A stretch of DNA of 64,000 bases. Origin: Prevotellaceae bacterium MN60. GTDB lineage: Bacteria; Bacteroidota; Bacteroidia; Bacteroidales; Bacteroidaceae. Below, one piece after another: positions 40,344 through 48,495 of this stretch. Positions within the stretch are counted from its first letter, which is position 1; each line of letters starts with the position of its first letter. The notes under the pieces were generated by a model, which ran no database searches, had not been told where the DNA came from, and saw only the letters and a list, made by a program, of their open reading frames with translations. Made by a program: the position numbers and the translations under genes. The stretch lies in NCBI GenBank assembly GCA_900199555.1, contig FZQZ01000001.1, positions 372,001-436,000 on the forward strand, read 5' to 3'.

Positions 40344-42503
40344 TTAGTCTTCTTCTTTCTCCTCAGCCTCATGCTCCTTAATCAGAGCCTGCTGGATATC
40401 GTTCGGTACGAGTTCGTAAGAAGCAAACTTTGTAGAGAACGAAGCACGACCACCCGTCAGTGAACTGAGTGCGATAGAATAGCTTGCCAACTCCTTAAGA
40501 GGAATCTTAGCAGTCAACTTCTGGTAGCCAGCCTCAGAGTCCATACCCATGATGATAGCACGACGACCCTGAAGGTCACTCATCACATCACCCATATAGT
40601 CGGCAGGAACGAGTACTTCCAAGTCGTAGATTGGCTCCAATACCTTAGGACCTGCCTCCTTGAAGGCTGCAGAGAAGGCATTGCGCGCAGCCAGCATGAA
40701 TGACAATTCATTAGAGTCTACTGGGTGCATCTTACCATCGTAAACGATAACGCGAACATCGCGAGCATAAGAACCCGTCAATGGGCCCTGCTCCATACGT
40801 TCCATGATACCCTTTAGGATAGCAGGCATGAAACGCATATCAATAGCACCACCTACAACAGAGTTGATAAATACGAGCTTACCACCCCACTCCAGGTCGA
40901 CTTCTTCCTTACCCTTGATATTCATCTTGAACTCCTGACCATTTATCTTGAAGCTGGTAGGATCAGGCATACCCTCGGTGTAAGGCTCAACAATCAGATG
41001 TACCTCACCAAACTGGCCAGCACCACCCGACTGTTTCTTATGACGATAGTCAGCGCGAGCCATCTTCGTGATGGTTTCACGATAAGGAATCTTTGGCTCC
41101 TGATATTCAATCTGAATCTTCTCATTGTTTTCCATACGCCACTTCAAGGTACGCAGGTGGAACTCTCCCTGACCATGAACGATAATCTGGCGCAACTCCT
41201 TAGACTGTTCAACAACCCATGTAGGATCCTCCTGACGCATCTTCTGTAGAGCAGCCATCATCTTCTCGGTCTCAGCCTCATTGACAGCCTTGATGGCACG
41301 AGAGAACTTAGAGTTAGGATATTTGATGAAGTCGAACTTCTGCTCCAGGTCTTTACCATTCAGCGTATTGCCCGTCTTCACATCTTTCAGCTTCACGGTA
41401 CAACCGATATCACCTGCGCGCAGCTCGTCAACAGGAATACGATTGGCACCAGCACAAGCATAGATAGTACCCAAGCGCTCCTTAGAACCACGGTCAGCAT
41501 TGGTCAGATCGTCACCACTCTTTACGACACCACTCATTACCTTGAAGTACTGCACCTCACCGATATGAGGTTCAACACCAGTCTTGAAGAAATAGAGTGA
41601 GGTGGTACCATTAGCATCGGCAGGAACATCCTTGCCGGCAGCATTCTTGACTACAGGCATCTCTGAAACGAAAGGAACCACGTTGCCCAAGAATTCCATT
41701 AGACGGCGAACGCCCATGTCTCTACCTGCACATACGCAGAATACGGGGAAGATAGAACGTGTTACCATACCCTTACGGATACCCTCACGCATCTCATCCT
41801 CACTGAGGTCTTCACTCTCAAAGAACTTCTCCATCAGCGTATCATCGCCAGCTGCAGCAGCCTCTACGAGTTTAGCTTTCCACTCCTTAGCCTTCTCCAA
41901 CTGGTCAGCGGGAACATCCTCAATAATAGGAGCACCACCTTCGGGTTTCCAAGAGTATTTCTTCATCAACAGTACATCGATGACACTATTAAAGCCTGCA
42001 CCCGTAGCAATAGGATACTGTACAGGAACACAGTTAGGACCATAAATCTCCTTCAACTGATTCAGAATCTGATCGAAGTCGCAGTTGTCGCGATCCAACT
42101 GGTTAACCAGGAAGATCACGGGTTTCTTCAGCTTCTCTGTATTGCGGAAGGCATTCATAGTACCCACCTCAGGGCCATACTGGCCATTGATGAGCAACAC
42201 CGCCTGATCGGTGACGTTGAGGGCTGTGATAGCACCACCTACGAAGTCGTCAGAACCCGGACAGTCGATGATGTTCAGTTTCTTATTGTTCCACTCTACA
42301 TGAAAAACAGTAGAGAACACCGAATAGCCGTACTCCTGTTCTACTGGGAAGTAGTCGCTCATGGTGTTCTTTCCCTCTACGGTACCGCGACGTTTGATGA
42401 TACCTGCTTCGTAAACCATACTTTCGGCAAGAGTAGTCTTGCCGCTACCCGCACTGCCAAGCAGCGCAATGTTTTTGATTTCGTTAGTTTGATAAACTTT
42501 CAT
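40344..42503 (-). CDS. EF-G paralogue of the GTPase-deficient (EF-G2) type
   Basis: 719 residues with all five EF-G domains. P-loop is GSAGSGKTTL (residues 16-25) instead of AHIDAGKTTT; the switch I RGITI motif is replaced by YGYSVFS; the G3 box is DCPGSDDF with Ser84 in place of the catalytic His of DTPGHVDF; the G4 box is NQLD rather than NKxD. Domains III-V look intact (REDPTWVVEQSKELRQIIVHGQGEFHL; ARADYRHKKQSGGAGQFGEVHL). A paralogue lacking GTPase activity is known from Bacteroides thetaiotaomicron (EF-G2), where it supports translation during carbon limitation and gut colonisation; this protein has the same kind of lesions. The housekeeping fusA is not in this window. Confidence 0.85.
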   Translation of the reverse strand: MKVYQTNEIKNIALLGSAGSGKTTLAESMVYEAGIIKRRGTVEGKNTMSDYFPVEQEYGYSVFSTVFHVEWNNKKLNIIDCPGSDDFVGGAITALNVTDQAVLLINGQYGPEVGTMNAFRNTEKLKKPVIFLVNQLDRDNCDFDQILNQLKEIYGPNCVPVQYPIATGAGFNSVIDVLLMKKYSWKPEGGAPIIEDVPADQLEKAKEWKAKLVEAAAAGDDTLMEKFFESEDLSEDEMREGIRKGMVTRSIFPVFCVCAGRDMGVRRLMEFLGNVVPFVSEMPVVKNAAGKDVPADANGTTSLYFFKTGVEPHIGEVQYFKVMSGVVKSGDDLTNADRGSKERLGTIYACAGANRIPVDELRAGDIGCTVKLKDVKTGNTLNGKDLEQKFDFIKYPNSKFSRAIKAVNEAETEKMMAALQKMRQEDPTWVVEQSKELRQIIVHGQGEFHLRTLKWRMENNEKIQIEYQEPKIPYRETITKMARADYRHKKQSGGAGQFGEVHLIVEPYTEGMPDPTSFKINGQEFKMNIKGKEEVDLEWGGKLVFINSVVGGAIDMRFMPAILKGIMERMEQGPLTGSYARDVRVIVYDGKMHPVDSNELSFMLAARNAFSAAFKEAGPKVLEPIYDLEVLVPADYMGDVMSDLQGRRAIIMGMDSEAGYQKLTAKIPLKELASYSIALSSLTGGRASFSTKFASYELVPNDIQQALIKEHEAEEKEED

Positions 42504-42652
42504 AAGGCTTATTGCTTTTAGGTTATGCTTTTTTGTTTCGGTTATCAGTGGCTAAAGTTAGACATTTTCAATTAAAATCGTGCAAAAAAATACCGAAAAC
42601 TTCCAAATATTAAACTTTATTAGTAATTTTGCATTCACAATACGCCCAAATA

Positions 42653-43831
42653 ATGGCAGGACTATACATACATATCCCCTTTTGCAAGAGTCGTTGCATC
42701 TATTGCAACTTCTATTCTACTACTCATGCCGACATGCGTCAACGGTATGTGGACGCTTTGTGTAGGGAAATGGAGATGAGATGTCCACTCCCCTCCTCTG
42801 CCTTCGGAAAAGAGCTAGAGACCATTTATCTCGGTGGTGGAACGCCCAGCCAGCTCACCATTCCACAACTCAAGCAACTTTTCTTATATATAAATAAGGT
42901 ATATCCACACTCATCACTTCACACGAGAGAATTCACCATTGAGATGAATCCCGATGACGTAACAGCCCCATACGCAAAGGCGTTATCGCAACTAGGCATC
43001 AACCGTGTCAGCATGGGAGCACAGACGTTTGACAACGAGCGCTTACACTTTTTGCATCGCCGCCATACGTCCGAACAGGTAGCAGAGGCAGTAAGTCGAC
43101 TACGTGCAGTGGGCATCCAAAATATCAGTATTGACCTCATGTATGGTTTTCCAAACGAAACTATCGAGGATTGGCAACGCGATATCGATGCTGCACTTGC
43201 ACTCAACGTAGAGCATATCTCGGCCTATTGCCTGATGATAGAGGAAGGTACTCCACTATGGAAATGGAAAAAGGTTAATGGAGAATGGGCAATGGATGAA
43301 GAGTTAGAGCGCCAGATGTACGAGCTGCTAATAGACAAGCTCACTGCTGCAGGATATGAGCACTACGAAATATCAAACTTTGCCAAGCCAGGCTATCGTT
43401 CTCGCCATAATAGCAGCTATTGGCACGACATTCCCTATATCGGTCTGGGTGCTGCTGCTCATAGCTATATGCCTGTCGATTATGCTGGTTCAGTGCCTGC
43501 TGCTTCTACAGCGGGCTCTACCTCTCGTTCTTGGAATGTGGCCGACATCCGTCAGTATATTGATACCATAGAGCAAGGAGAACGCCCCTGTGAAGAAGAG
43601 ATTATCGACGAGGACACACACTACAACGATCGCATCACCACTGCCCTGCGCACTAGCGACGGGCTCGACCTCACTACCCTCTCCGACAACCATCGCCGCT
43701 ATTGCTTACGCGAGGCTCAGCGATACATCAACGACGGACAGTTAAAGCTCGCCGGCAATCGACTATCACTCACCCGTAAAGGGCTCTTTGTCAGCGACTA
43801 TGTGATGAGCAGTCTCATCATGGTTGACTGA
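42653..43831 (+). CDS. hemW: radical SAM heme chaperone HemW-like protein
   Basis: 392 residues from the ATG at 42653 (MAGLYIHIPFCKSRC); a TAATTTTG -7 box lies 21 bases upstream, inside the longer reading frame. Radical SAM cluster motif CKSRCIYCNF, then IYLGGGTPS, SMGAQTF, ISIDLMYGFPNET and ISAYCLMIEEGTPL, all typical of HemW/former HemN-like proteins; the extra CNFYS Cys arrangement of HemW rather than true coproporphyrinogen oxidase is present. Likely inserts heme into target proteins. Confidence 0.9.
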   Translation: MAGLYIHIPFCKSRCIYCNFYSTTHADMRQRYVDALCREMEMRCPLPSSAFGKELETIYLGGGTPSQLTIPQLKQLFLYINKVYPHSSLHTREFTIEMNPDDVTAPYAKALSQLGINRVSMGAQTFDNERLHFLHRRHTSEQVAEAVSRLRAVGIQNISIDLMYGFPNETIEDWQRDIDAALALNVEHISAYCLMIEEGTPLWKWKKVNGEWAMDEELERQMYELLIDKLTAAGYEHYEISNFAKPGYRSRHNSSYWHDIPYIGLGAAAHSYMPVDYAGSVPAASTAGSTSRSWNVADIRQYIDTIEQGERPCEEEIIDEDTHYNDRITTALRTSDGLDLTTLSDNHRRYCLREAQRYINDGQLKLAGNRLSLTRKGLFVSDYVMSSLIMVD

Positions 43832-43873
43832 TAGTTTTTTGCACTTTTATTCTTTTTTCTAACTTTTTCTTCG

Positions 43874-43881
43874 TACCTTTG
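43874..43881 (+). promoter_or_regulatory. -7 element upstream of yhhQ
   Basis: TACCTTTG preceded by a T-rich -33 region. It places the transcription start near 43887 and gives a 5' leader of about 68 bases. Confidence 0.55.
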
Positions 43882-43886
43882 CAGCC

Positions 43887-43954
43887 GCTTTTAAGAACAG
43901 GGGTACTTGCGAAAGTCAAGCGTAGACTGAACCCCCTTTAACAAAACAAGAATT
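43887..43954 (+). promoter_or_regulatory. structured 5' leader of yhhQ-queF, candidate cis-acting RNA
   Basis: The leader contains AGGGGT (43899-43904) that can pair with ACCCCCT (43931-43937), enclosing two overlapping small helices: CTTG/CAAG (43906 and 43917) and AGTC/GACT (43914 and 43925), followed by an A-rich tail TTTAACAAAACAAG before the ATG. The two inner helices are mutually exclusive, as expected in a switch. Queuosine-precursor genes are often preQ1-regulated, but I cannot match this to the known preQ1-I consensus, so it is only a candidate. Confidence 0.35.
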
Positions 43955-44644
43955 ATGCAACAAGACAAAAAGAAAGTCAGTGTGTTGTTTATGCTTTTCG
44001 CCACACTGTTTTGCGTCTGCCTGATTACAGCAAACGTATTAGAGACAAAGCAATTATCTTTCGGTCCAATCAATTTGACTGCAGGTATCATCGTATTCCC
44101 CGTGAGCTACATTATCAATGATGTAGTATGTGAGGTATGGGGCTACCAGCGCACCCGCATGCTTATCTGGATGGGCTTCGCCATGAACTTCTTCTTCGTT
44201 ATCATGGGTGCCATTGCCGACTGGATTCCTGGTGCTCCTTACTGGCATGGTGAAGAGGGATTCCACGTTATCTTCGGTTTGGCTCCACGCATTGCATTCG
44301 CATCGTTCATCGCCTTCATTGCTGGTTCATTCATCAATGCCTATGTAATGTCAAAGATGAAGCTGCGCTCTGAGGGTGCCAACTTCTCTGCACGTGCCAT
44401 TCTGAGTACTGTTTTCGGTGAACTGACCGACTCTGTCATCTTCTTCCCCTTGGCTTTGGGTGGAGTAATTCCCTGGGAGGAGATGCCTTCATTGATGATT
44501 TCGCAAGTGGCACTGAAAACCATCTACGAGATTCTGGTATTACCCATCACCATCCGCGTGGTAGCATTTACCAAAAAGCATGACCATGAGGATGTATTCG
44601 ACAATGACATCAACTACAACATCTTTAATATTTTGAAAATATAA
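43955..44644 (+). CDS. yhhQ: queuosine precursor transporter (YhhQ/DUF165 family)
   Basis: 229 residues, six hydrophobic segments. Family hallmarks: [14 protein letters not shown] near the first helix, [21 protein letters not shown], and [17 protein letters not shown]. YhhQ imports queuosine bases such as preQ0/preQ1. Twelve bases upstream of queF, with which it forms an operon, so the cell can both salvage precursors and make preQ1 itself. Confidence 0.92.
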   Translation: MQQDKKKVSVLFMLFATLFCVCLITANVLETKQLSFGPINLTAGIIVFPVSYIINDVVCEVWGYQRTRMLIWMGFAMNFFFVIMGAIADWIPGAPYWHGEEGFHVIFGLAPRIAFASFIAFIAGSFINAYVMSKMKLRSEGANFSARAILSTVFGELTDSVIFFPLALGGVIPWEEMPSLMISQVALKTIYEILVLPITIRVVAFTKKHDHEDVFDNDINYNIFNILKI

Positions 44645-44655
44645 AAGAAGGTATT

Positions 44656-45117
44656 ATGAATAGAGAACAAGAAGGCCTGCAACTGTTAGGCAAAAAGACA
44701 GAATACAAGATGACGTATGCTCCAGAGGTGCTGGAGACATTTGAAAACAAGCATAAGGACAACGACTACTGGGTACAGTTTAATTGTCCTGAGTTCACTT
44801 CATTATGTCCTATCACTGGACAGCCCGACTTTGCGGAAATCAAGATTATGTACATCCCTGGTGAGCGCATGGTAGAATCGAAGAGTCTGAAGCTCTATCT
44901 TTTCTCTTTCCGCAATCATGGTGATTTCCACGAAGACTGTGTAAATATCATCATGAAGGACTTGGTGAAGTTGATGCAACCTAAGTATATTGAGGTAGTA
45001 GGTCTATTTACTCCTCGTGGTGGCATCAGCATCTATCCTTACGCCAACTACGGACAGCCAGGAACAAAATACGCTGCCCTTGCTGAGCAGCGTATGATGA
45101 ACTACGGTTTACGATAG
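44656..45117 (+). CDS. queF: NADPH-dependent 7-cyano-7-deazaguanine reductase
   Basis: 153 residues, the short unimodular form. Reduces the nitrile of preQ0 to the amine preQ1. Catalytic Cys in [14 protein letters not shown], substrate Asp of that segment, and the QueF motif [19 protein letters not shown] (NADPH site) followed by FHEDC are present. Its last 16 bases overlap tail-to-tail with the minus-strand lipoprotein gene. Confidence 0.95.
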   Translation: MNREQEGLQLLGKKTEYKMTYAPEVLETFENKHKDNDYWVQFNCPEFTSLCPITGQPDFAEIKIMYIPGERMVESKSLKLYLFSFRNHGDFHEDCVNIIMKDLVKLMQPKYIEVVGLFTPRGGISIYPYANYGQPGTKYAALAEQRMMNYGLR

Positions 45118-45857
45118 TATTCTTGGACATGGTCTGAGAACTCAAGGACAAGCGAATCTCTGCGGAGTAATCGTATACGTACGGTATCAATCTCCGGGAG
45201 ATCGCCTTTCTGTGAGATGCCAGCCACAGTATCAGCTTTCAAAATCAACAATCCATTGTAGAAGTGCCAGTCGGTATAGCGCTTAATCTTAGGGAATACC
45301 ACTGGCGACATATCGTCCGTTGTAGTCTGACGACGCATACCACCACGGGCAGATGCAGTAAAGTCGCGCTTCAACTTCAGCGAATATTCGCGTGGCTTCA
45401 TCATCAATTGTCGCACAGAGTCAGGAATACGCTCAATCATACGACGCTGCATACGACGCGTCAGATGGTCTAAGGTACGCATCTTGGGATATGCCATATA
45501 GTTCCACTCACCTTTCAGCATTTCCATATTCACCACACTCAGCGCTTCATCATGATCTTCTGGGTTGAGAATAACAGCCAGTTCGTCACCAATATGCGGG
45601 CGACCATAGATACGATGTTGCTGGAAAGCATCGATAATATCGAAGGTATCAGGGTCTCCACCCGAATATGGTAGAAATACCAACACAGAGTCGGTACATC
45701 CATCACATGCCAATCCATAGAGAGCAGAGTCACCAGGCAGATTCTTATGCAGACTTATAGCATCATCTGCATAATCATGATTTGGCTGTTGCTGCTTACT
45801 ACCACAAGAAGCGGTAAGCACTGCAGCGGCAAATGTCAGGAAAAACAGTTTTTTCAT
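45102..45857 (-). CDS. lipoprotein of unknown function
   Basis: 251 residues from the ATG at 45857 with signal [20 protein letters not shown] (lipobox TASC). Mature part has no recognised family: [21 protein letters not shown] with a CDGC pair, a basic helical stretch [20 protein letters not shown], and a C-terminal beta part. A TATCTTTG -7 box sits 21 bases upstream. Overlaps the 3' end of queF on the opposite strand by 16 bases, so the two transcripts are complementary at their ends. Confidence 0.7.
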   Translation of the reverse strand: MKKLFFLTFAAAVLTASCGSKQQQPNHDYADDAISLHKNLPGDSALYGLACDGCTDSVLVFLPYSGGDPDTFDIIDAFQQHRIYGRPHIGDELAVILNPEDHDEALSVVNMEMLKGEWNYMAYPKMRTLDHLTRRMQRRMIERIPDSVRQLMMKPREYSLKLKRDFTASARGGMRRQTTTDDMSPVVFPKIKRYTDWHFYNGLLILKADTVAGISQKGDLPEIDTVRIRLLRRDSLVLEFSDHVQEYYRKP

Positions 45858-45925
45858 TGTTTTTTGCAAAATTTTGTGCAAAGATAGAAAATAATTGATA
45901 ATTATTCTACTGCGGAAGTAATTTT

Positions 45926-45953
45926 TTCACTTTTCGCTCTTCACTTTTACCTT
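45926..45953. repeat. four degenerate heptamers TTCACTT
   Basis: TTCACTT, TTCGCTC, TTCACTT, TTACCTT, period 7, in the leader region between the divergent lipoprotein and carboxyltransferase genes. An 8-bp inverted pair CGGAAGTA (45913) / TACTTCCG (45982) flanks it. Confidence 0.6.
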
Positions 45954-46020
45954 TTTTTCGTATCTTTGACTTTGTCGAAAGTACTTCCGTTCGAAAAAAC
46001 AAAGAAAAAAAAGTTTTCTC

Positions 46021-46051
46021 TTTGTTTTTTGCTCACTTATTCGTACCTTTG
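46021..46051 (+). promoter_or_regulatory. promoter of the carboxyltransferase gene
   Basis: TTTG (46021-46024), 19 bases, TACCTTTG (46044-46051), 34 bases before the ATG at 46086. A second possible -7 box TATCTTTG lies at 45961. Confidence 0.75.
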
Positions 46052-46085
46052 CACGAAATATTCACATGAATTTTTATTGTTAGTT

Positions 46086-47858
46086 ATGAAAAAGAAAATC
46101 AAGTTCAGCCTTGTCTATCGCGACATGTGGCAGTCTTCAGGCAAGTTTCAGCCTCGTAAAGACCAGTTAGAGCGCATTGCTCCCGTCATTATCGAGATGG
46201 GATGTTTTGCCCGTGTAGAGACCAATGGTGGTGCCTTCGAACAGGTCAACCTGCTGGCTGGTGAGAATCCTAACGATGCTGTACGCGCTTTCTGTAAGCC
46301 CTTTAACGAGGCTGGTATCCAGACACATATGCTCGACCGCGGTCTTAATGCCCTGCGCATGTATCCCGTGCCCGACGATGTGCGCCAGTTGATGTACAAG
46401 GTAAAGAAAGCTCAGGGTGTAGATATCCCCCGTATTTTCTGTGGTCTGAACGACACACGTAATATCATCCCCTCTATCAAGTGGGCCAAGGAAGCAGGTA
46501 TGATTCCACAGGCTACTCTGTGTATCACCACCTCTCCTGTACATACTGTAGAGTATTATTCAAAGATTGCCGACGAGGTAATTGCTGCTGGTGCAGAGGA
46601 GATTTGCTTGAAGGATATGGCAGGTATCGGTCAGCCCGCTTTGTTGGGTGCTCTGACCAAGGATATCAAGACCAAGCATCCAGAGATTATCATCCAGTAT
46701 CATGGTCACTCTGGTCCTGGTTTGTCTATGGCTTCTATCCTTGAGGTATGTAACAATGGTGCAGATATTATCGATACTGCTATCGAGCCTCTGTCATGGG
46801 GTAAGGTACATCCCGATATCATCTCTGTACAATCTATGCTGAAGAACGAAGGATTCGATGTACCCGACATCAACATGAATGCCTACATGCAGGCTCGTTC
46901 ACTCACTCAGGAGTTTATCGACGAGTGGTTGGGTTACTTCATCAATCCTGCCAACAAGCACATGTCTTCACTCCTGTTAGGTTGCGGACTTCCTGGTGGT
47001 ATGATGGGTTCTATGATGGCCGACCTCGGTGGCATCCACAGCTCTATCAACAAACTGCGTGTAAAGAAGGGCGAACCCGAACTGACCATCGACGATATGC
47101 TCGTGAAGCTGTTCAATGAGGTAGAATATGTATGGCCTCGCGTAGGTTATCCCCCATTGGTAACTCCATTCTCTCAGTATGTGAAGAACATCGCACTGAT
47201 GAACCTGCTCACCATCGAACAGGGCAAGGGTCGCTATGTAATGATGGACGACGCTATGTGGGGTATGATTCTGGGTAAGTCTGGTAAGATTCCTGGAGAG
47301 ATTGCTCCCGAGCTGAAAGAACTGGCTGCTAAGCAGGGTCGCGAGTTTACCGATGTTGATGCTCACACACTGTTGCAAAACGCACTGCCTGAGTTCCGCA
47401 AGGAGATGGACGAGAACGGCTGGGATTATGGTAAGGACGACGAAGAGCTCTTCGAGTTGGCTATGCACCCAGAGCAGTATCGTGCTTATAAGAGCGGTAT
47501 GGCTAAGAAGAACTTCCTGGCTGACCTGCAGAAGCAGAAGGACGCTAAGCTCGGCTCCAAGATGAGTCCTGAGGAGCTGGCAGCCTTCAAGCACGCCAAG
47601 GCAGATGCTTTGACTGCTCCTGTTGCTGGTCAGGTTTACTATGAGTTCTCTGGTGAGGGCGCTTGCGAGCCTTGTCTGGAACCATTCGTTGGTCAGCAGT
47701 ACAAGGAAGGCGATACCTTCTGCTACATTCAGGCACCTTGGGGCGAGATTGTTCCCGTTCCTGCAGCTATCGGTGGTAAGCTCGTAGAGGTTGCTGCTAA
47801 GCAAGGTGCTAAAGTTCGTCGTGGCGACAACCTCGGTTGGATTGAGCGCGAAGGTTAA
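46086..47858 (+). CDS. oxaloacetate decarboxylase alpha / pyruvate carboxylase B-like carboxyltransferase without biotin lysine
   Basis: 590 residues. N-terminal HMGL-like TIM barrel: LVYRDMWQSSGK (usually DxxxRDGHQS), CLKDMAGIG, YHGHSGPGLSMASILEV, DTAIEPLSWG; then the PYC_OADA domain and a C-terminal barrel-sandwich biotinyl-like domain. The latter starts correctly (TAPVAGQVYYEF) and ends correctly (AKVRRGDNLGWIE) but the biotin site reads FCYIQAPWGEIV where family members have EAMKM, so Trp (about residue 552) stands where biotinyl-Lys should be. Two Cys (CEPCLEPF) are inserted near the domain start. It may use a separate biotin carrier, or do biotin-independent aldol chemistry. ATG at 46086 fits the promoter. 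Confidence 0.85.
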   Translation: MKKKIKFSLVYRDMWQSSGKFQPRKDQLERIAPVIIEMGCFARVETNGGAFEQVNLLAGENPNDAVRAFCKPFNEAGIQTHMLDRGLNALRMYPVPDDVRQLMYKVKKAQGVDIPRIFCGLNDTRNIIPSIKWAKEAGMIPQATLCITTSPVHTVEYYSKIADEVIAAGAEEICLKDMAGIGQPALLGALTKDIKTKHPEIIIQYHGHSGPGLSMASILEVCNNGADIIDTAIEPLSWGKVHPDIISVQSMLKNEGFDVPDINMNAYMQARSLTQEFIDEWLGYFINPANKHMSSLLLGCGLPGGMMGSMMADLGGIHSSINKLRVKKGEPELTIDDMLVKLFNEVEYVWPRVGYPPLVTPFSQYVKNIALMNLLTIEQGKGRYVMMDDAMWGMILGKSGKIPGEIAPELKELAAKQGREFTDVDAHTLLQNALPEFRKEMDENGWDYGKDDEELFELAMHPEQYRAYKSGMAKKNFLADLQKQKDAKLGSKMSPEELAAFKHAKADALTAPVAGQVYYEFSGEGACEPCLEPFVGQQYKEGDTFCYIQAPWGEIVPVPAAIGGKLVEVAAKQGAKVRRGDNLGWIEREG

Positions 47859-47883
47859 CGATTAATGGTTAACGGTTAATGGT
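47856..47883. repeat. four tandem heptamers TAAYGRT joining two genes
   Basis: TAACGAT, TAATGGT, TAACGGT, TAATGGT, period 7. The first TAA is the stop codon of the carboxyltransferase and the last unit touches the ATG of the HD gene at 47885, so the repeat is the complete intergenic spacer. Confidence 0.9.
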
Positions 47884-47884
47884 T

Positions 47885-48397
47885 ATGGACTATCAAGCCA
47901 TTATAGATAAGTATTACCCTGCGGACAATGAGCTCCGCAGGGTTTTATTGAAACATAGCCGTCAGGTAGCAAATCGCTGCTTGGAGATAGCAGAGAAGCA
48001 TAAAGAACTGGCGGTGGACAAGCAGTTTCTTGAAGAGGCAGCCATGCTTCATGACATTGGCATCTATCAGTGTCATGCGCCCTCTATCTTTTGTCAAGGC
48101 ACAGAACCATATATCAAACACGGTCCCATCGGTGGCGACATTCTGCGCAAAGAGGGATTTCCTCGTCATGCACGTGTGGCAGAGCGACATACAGGAACAG
48201 GACTGCCTGGCTATGAGCCTGAGACACTAGAAGAGGAGATTGTGTGCTATGCCGACAAATTCTACTCCAAGTCAAAACCCGACCATGTACGTACAGTCGA
48301 AGAGACTGCTCAATCGTTAGAGAAATTCGGACATGAAGGAGTAGAGAAGTTCTTGACATGGGCAGATAGATTTGAGCGCTACGCTAGTGAACAGTGA
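47885..48397 (+). CDS. HD-domain phosphohydrolase
   Basis: 170 residues (an ATG two codons upstream at 47879 lies inside the heptamer repeat). HD superfamily metal site: His in LLKHSRQVAN, HD in AAMLHDIGIYQ, His in IKHGPIGGDIL, and RHTGTGLPG, with the Asp in VCYADKFYSKS. HD proteins hydrolyse phosphate esters of nucleotides or similar compounds; substrate unknown. The last codons (SEQ) are encoded by an AGTGAAC heptamer that continues past the stop. Confidence 0.85.
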   Translation: MDYQAIIDKYYPADNELRRVLLKHSRQVANRCLEIAEKHKELAVDKQFLEEAAMLHDIGIYQCHAPSIFCQGTEPYIKHGPIGGDILRKEGFPRHARVAERHTGTGLPGYEPETLEEEIVCYADKFYSKSKPDHVRTVEETAQSLEKFGHEGVEKFLTWADRFERYASEQ

Positions 48398-48413
48398 ATA
48401 GTGAATAGTGAAC
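48386..48413. repeat. four tandem heptamers AGTGAAY spanning a stop codon
   Basis: AGTGAAC, AGTGAAT, AGTGAAT, AGTGAAC, period 7. The first unit encodes the C-terminal Ser-Glu of the HD protein and the second supplies its TGA stop. Confidence 0.9.
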
Positions 48414-48482
48414 AGTTGTTACTTTTCGCTCGGAAATAAAAAGAAAAATGGTTTTTCTTTATTATTTCTCTCACTTATTTCG

Positions 48483-48490
48483 TACCTTTG
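48483..48490 (+). promoter_or_regulatory. -7 element 5 bases before the lptD start
   Basis: TACCTTTG located downstream of the first in-frame ATG (48448) and only 5 bases before an in-frame GTG (48496). It implies the GTG is the true start and that the mRNA is leaderless or nearly so. Confidence 0.5.
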
Positions 48491-48495
48491 CATCC

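Noticed and set aside
43887..43954. Calling the yhhQ leader a preQ1-I riboswitch outright
   Set aside because: Spacing between the outer stem strands is about twice that of preQ1-I and the conserved loop and tail bases are not matched; kept only as a candidate RNA.
46977..47804. A 275-codon minus-strand frame opposite the carboxyltransferase
   Set aside because: Shadow of the conserved plus-strand gene; Leu/Gln-rich low-information translation.
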